A DNA stretch of 64,000 nt. Source: Lachnospiraceae bacterium. GTDB lineage: Bacteria; Bacillota; Clostridia; Lachnospirales; Lachnospiraceae. Position numbers and translations under genes: made by a program. The notes under the pieces were generated by a model. That model worked only from the letters and a program-made list of their open reading frames with translations. It had not been told where the DNA came from and did no database searches. Shown here piece after piece: positions 61,470-64,000 of this stretch (within the stretch, counting starts at the first letter, position 1; every line of letters begins with the position of its first letter). The stretch lies in assembly GCA_017623675.1 (NCBI GenBank), contig JAGAOO010000040.1, forward strand, positions 43,216-107,215, written 5' to 3'.

Positions 61470-63002
61470 TTATCCCTGCTGTAACAGCTGTAACAGGCTT
61501 TCCGGATGTGCGTTTGCCTTCGCCAGCATATTAGTTGCCGTCTGCGTCAACAGATTCTGCTGGGTATAATTGGTCATCTCTGCTGCCATGTCACAATCCA
61601 GAATTCTGGAAAGGGAATTGGTCATACTTTCTTCCGATACACCTAAGTTATTTTCCGTATGCTCTAACCGATTCTGATAGGCTCCCAGCTTCGCACGAAC
61701 ATCGGACACCTTCTTAATTGCTTCGTCAATTTTTTCAATAGCTGCCGATGCATCCTGTTCACAAACCAGATTAATATCATCCAGTCCCAAGGTTCTCGGA
61801 GACACTTCCGGAATCGTAATCGTCATGGTTTCTTCCTGGTTCGCACCAATCTGGAATACCATCTGTCCTGCACTTAATACTTCTACCTTGGCATCAAATT
61901 CCTGACTGTTACTGGTCTGTGCACTACCTCCTCCGCTACCCATGGTCGGGTCACTGAACTTGGTTCCGCATGCACCCTGCTTTGCTTCCATTACCATCTT
62001 AAAACCACTGCTATCCGTTACGGTAATGGTATTGCCATCACAGACAGCCGTTGCTGTCGGTGAAAAACCGTCTCCCAGTTCCACCTTCACATCAGTTCCA
62101 TTGGAAATGCTGTCCTGAATTCCCAACAGATTCGCCAAGTCATCATTACTGCAGGAAACCTCAATCTTCTCACCGGAACCATAGTAGTCAGAAACTATCA
62201 CAAGCTGACCGCCATTTCCAAATCCATTGGCGCTTGGTGTGTAGCCTGCATTCTCTTCCAAACCTGCTGAAGTATCCAGACTGTCAACAGTAAATATCTT
62301 ATTTCCTGTCCAGTCACATAATTCCTGTAATTTCGTGAATACCTGATCTGCAGTTTCTCCTTCCTTGATTTCCACAGATTCTCCATTAATTGTAATGGTT
62401 CCTGCCTGCTGGGCAGTTATGGTATCTCCTGCTGCCATGTTCACAGTACCACCAACAGAAACCGCCTGTCTGGCATCCTGTGAAATCTTCAATGAGTATT
62501 CATCCAGATTAACAGCGTCTGATATTTCTATTGTTGAAACACCCTTTACCACATTTCCCGTATCAATATAGCTGGCACGACCGATATCACCATTTAACAG
62601 TTTTTTCTGGTTAAACTGCGTGCTGTCTGAGATTCTTTGAATCTCCTGATTCATAACTTCAATCTCATCCTGAAGGGTCTGCCGGTCTTCTGCACAATTC
62701 ACATCATTTGCCGCCTTTACAGCCAATTCCTTCATGCGCTGTAACATAGAATGTACCTCTGTCAAAGCACCTTCTGCTGTCTCAATAACCGAAATTCCGT
62801 CACCTGCGTTTCGGTTTGCCTGCTGCAAACCACGAATCTGTGTCCTCATTTTCTGTGAAATTGCCAAGCCTGCCGAATCATCCTTTGCATAATTAATCCG
62901 GTATCCGGAGGATAATCGCTCAATGGCTGTTGCCATGGAATTGTGATTCTTGTTCAATGTATTGTTGGCAATCATTGCCGTAATATTATGATTAATCCGC
63001 AT
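61470..63002 (-). CDS. Flagellin, large (510 residues)
   Basis: 510 residues from the ATG at 63002 (AAGGGG eight bases upstream; an in-frame GTG nine bases earlier is not needed). D0/D1 N-terminus MRINHNITAMIANNTLNKNH and SGYRINYAKDDSAGLAISQK, C-terminal D1/D0 AKLGAYQNRLEHTENNLGVS to LLQLLQQG. The variable middle (about 150-400) is beta-rich and contains Gly/Ser-rich GSGGGSAQTSNSQ. It differs strongly from the 263-residue Hag. It is unlinked to the flagellar operons but has its own sigma-28 promoter, CsrA-like site and terminator, so it is expressed as a second filament protein. Confidence 0.96.
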   Translation of the reverse strand: MRINHNITAMIANNTLNKNHNSMATAIERLSSGYRINYAKDDSAGLAISQKMRTQIRGLQQANRNAGDGISVIETAEGALTEVHSMLQRMKELAVKAANDVNCAEDRQTLQDEIEVMNQEIQRISDSTQFNQKKLLNGDIGRASYIDTGNVVKGVSTIEISDAVNLDEYSLKISQDARQAVSVGGTVNMAAGDTITAQQAGTITINGESVEIKEGETADQVFTKLQELCDWTGNKIFTVDSLDTSAGLEENAGYTPSANGFGNGGQLVIVSDYYGSGEKIEVSCSNDDLANLLGIQDSISNGTDVKVELGDGFSPTATAVCDGNTITVTDSSGFKMVMEAKQGACGTKFSDPTMGSGGGSAQTSNSQEFDAKVEVLSAGQMVFQIGANQEETMTITIPEVSPRTLGLDDINLVCEQDASAAIEKIDEAIKKVSDVRAKLGAYQNRLEHTENNLGVSEESMTNSLSRILDCDMAAEMTNYTQQNLLTQTATNMLAKANAHPESLLQLLQQG

Positions 63003-63084
63003 TTTCTGCACCCCTTTTCATTTCAGAGGTTCTTCATAAGCTATCATCCTTGATTCGTTATTCCGAAACTCATTTTTCCTTCTG
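63003..63084 (-). promoter_or_regulatory. Leader of the large flagellin with CsrA-like site
   Basis: The leader holds AUCA-AGGA-UGAU (63043-63054 on the minus strand), a 4-bp hairpin with AGGA in the loop inside CAAGGATG, which matches the core of the CsrA consensus CARGGAUG. Unlike hag, the ribosome site AAGGGG has no GGA. Confidence 0.6.
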
Positions 63085-63090
63085 AATAAA

Positions 63091-63118
63091 TTATCGGAGG
63101 GGCTTCTCAAAATCTTTA
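63091..63118 (-). promoter_or_regulatory. Sigma-28 promoter of the large flagellin gene
   Basis: Minus-strand TAAA (63115-63118), 16-bp spacer, TCCGATAA (63091-63098). The TAA of TAAA is the stop codon of the hemolysin III gene upstream, so promoter and gene end overlap. Confidence 0.75.
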
Positions 63119-63778
63119 GACCAAATATAAATACACCATCATAAAATGGCAGAAGCTGCCACCCATACAAAACAGGTGAAAGATTTCATGAGTGCCGAAT
63201 TTCTTATGCTTTTCATTGAATTTTTTCCCTTTGAGTGCATAAATCACACCACCAATCGTGTAGATAATGCCACCGGTTAGCAGCCAGGCAAAAGCACCCA
63301 TTCCTAAATTCCGAATCAGAAGTGGTGCCGCAATAATACACAGCCAGCCCATTACAATATACATAACCGAGGAAACCCACTTCGGGCAGGTCACCCAAAG
63401 CATCTTGAAGGTGATTCCCAAGGCTGCCACACTCCAGATAGTAGTCAGCATCAGATAACCAATCCGGTCTCCCAGACCAATGACGCAAACCGGCGTATAG
63501 GTACCGGCAATTAAAACGAATATCATGGCATGATCCAGTTTCTTCAACACCTTATTGGCTTTTGCCGAAATATCAAATGTATGATAAGAAGTGCTGGCTC
63601 CATACAGCAGAATCATGCTGGTAATAAAAATGACAACCGCAAGAATATGACTTCTTCCGAATCCTTCCTTTGCTTTTATTATGAGTGGAGCTGCGGCAGC
63701 AGCCGCCATAAGCATACCGATAAGATGCGTAATAGCACTTCCCGGCTCTTTGATTTTACGAGTTTTAACAGTTTCCAC
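63116..63778 (-). CDS. Hemolysin III family (PAQR-like) membrane protein
   Basis: 220 residues. GTG start at 63778 with AGGAGG eight bases before it; an ATG two bases upstream is out of frame. Seven hydrophobic helices; PAQR/HlyIII motifs EPGSAITHLIGMLMAAAA, GASTSYHTFDISAKANKVLKKLDHAMIF and C-terminal HEIFHLFCMGGSFCHFMMVY with the conserved His residues. Its role in the membrane is not established. Confidence 0.92.
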   Translation of the reverse strand: METVKTRKIKEPGSAITHLIGMLMAAAAAAPLIIKAKEGFGRSHILAVVIFITSMILLYGASTSYHTFDISAKANKVLKKLDHAMIFVLIAGTYTPVCVIGLGDRIGYLMLTTIWSVAALGITFKMLWVTCPKWVSSVMYIVMGWLCIIAAPLLIRNLGMGAFAWLLTGGIIYTIGGVIYALKGKKFNEKHKKFGTHEIFHLFCMGGSFCHFMMVYLYLV

Positions 63779-63860
63779 ATAAAAGACCTCCTTTATAATA
63801 AAATGAAAATTATTTTCTTGTTATAATGCTCACACCTAAGTATAATGAACGCATAAGCAT

Positions 63861-64000
63861 GAGTGCGGTTTCAAAAGGCAAGCACTGACTGCTTGCAGGC
63901 GAGTGATTGACTTTGAAACCATATGAGTGCAACGAACACCGAAAACCGAAGGTTTGAGGTGGCACTCATGCGTTTTCTCCTTGTTGAGTGCGGTTTCAAA
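63861..64000. repeat. 125-bp tandem intergenic repeat with nested hairpins, cut by window edge
   Basis: GAGTGCGGTTTCAAA occurs at 63861-63875 and again at 63986-64000, so the unit is 125 bp. Inside one unit: GGTTTCAAA/TTTGAAACC (63867-63875/63912-63920) enclosing GCAAGCA/TGCTTGC (63878-63884/63890-63896), then ATGAGTGC/GCACTCAT (63923-63930/63962-63969) enclosing AACC/GGTT. The ATGAGTGC word recurs throughout. More units probably lie to the right. Confidence 0.7.
63871..63969 (-). CDS. Small ORF inside the 125-bp repeat
   Basis: 32 codons (starts MSATSNLRFSVFVAL, ends SVLAF), with AAGGAG seven bases before its ATG at 63969. Repeats of this type in Lachnospiraceae often carry such predicted small ORFs; I recall similar hypothetical annotations but cannot verify. 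It may be a by-product of the repeat palindromes and not a gene. Confidence 0.25.
   Translation of the reverse strand: MSATSNLRFSVFVALIWFQSQSLACKQSVLAF

Noticed and set aside
63861-64000. CRISPR or phage attachment array at the right edge
   Set aside because: The repeated piece is a 125-bp unit with internal palindromes, and no short repeats with unique spacers are seen.
1-64000. tRNA or rRNA genes, replication origin, prophage or IS transposase
   Set aside because: None was seen on either strand; the Rpn gene is the only transposase-like protein, and no terminal repeats flank it.

Overview
The window is a low-GC, densely packed bacterial chromosome segment with strong GGAGG-type ribosome sites, Firmicutes-type sigma-A and sigma-28 promoters, a hag leader/FliW/CsrA arrangement and an mbl-flhO-flhP-like gene order. 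It most resembles a motile anaerobic Clostridia member, probably Lachnospiraceae (Roseburia/Eubacterium-like). The organism is inferred from gene content only; no rRNA or tRNA gene is present to place it.

Layout. (1) 1-7.0 kb, minus strand: a signalling operon from a promoter at about 7.06-7.09 kb: FHA protein, PP2C phosphatase, membrane Ser/Thr kinase with TPRs, a membrane protein carrying a 12-residue EEET[T/S]VL repeat array, then a large secreted protein that runs off the left edge. (2) 7.3-10 kb, plus strand: an ECF-like sigma factor and a membrane-anchored beta-propeller protein. (3) 10-16 kb, minus strand: MltG, cyclophilin, a DapDC-family decarboxylase, a DUF624 membrane protein, an Rpn-type PD-(D/E)XK protein with a heptad-repeat tail, and acylphosphatase. 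(4) 16-25.8 kb: flagellin glycosylation, with a NeuB-NeuC-NeuA nonulosonate operon, a GT2 enzyme, a methyltransferase and two Maf-type (DUF115) glycosyltransferases. (5) 25.8-37.1 kb: late flagellar genes hag, fliT-like, fliS, fliD, flaG, csrA, fliW, flgL, two flgK, flgN and flgM, served by three readable sigma-28 promoters. (6) 37-45.7 kb: Na+/solute symporter, yvyF-like, comF, recD2, then flgJ-like, flgG, flgF and mbl. (7) 45.9-58.6 kb: multi-PAS sensor, DivIVA-like coiled coil, HIT protein, divergent FliS paralogue, and a ppk1-corA-VWA/PBP-xpaC-PBP-telA operon. (8) 58.8-64 kb: HD phosphohydrolase, an Abi (HEPN) defence gene behind a GC-rich structured leader, a small ferritin-like hypothetical, a second larger flagellin, hemolysin III, and the start of a 125-bp tandem repeat at the right edge.

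How the parts fit. FlgM, FliW and CsrA control flagellin at transcription (sigma-28) and translation. Both flagellin leaders carry a hairpin with GGA in the loop, as expected for CsrA targets. The NeuB/C/A enzymes make a CMP-nonulosonic acid that the Maf enzymes would place on flagellin. The kinase, phosphatase and FHA protein form a phosphothreonine circuit whose likely scaffold is the repeat protein.

The best candidates for something under-described are the structured leader and Abi gene at 59.5-60.6 kb, the FHA/repeat-array system at 2-7 kb, the VWA-PBP/XpaC/TelA operon at 51-56 kb, and the 125-bp repeat at the right edge.
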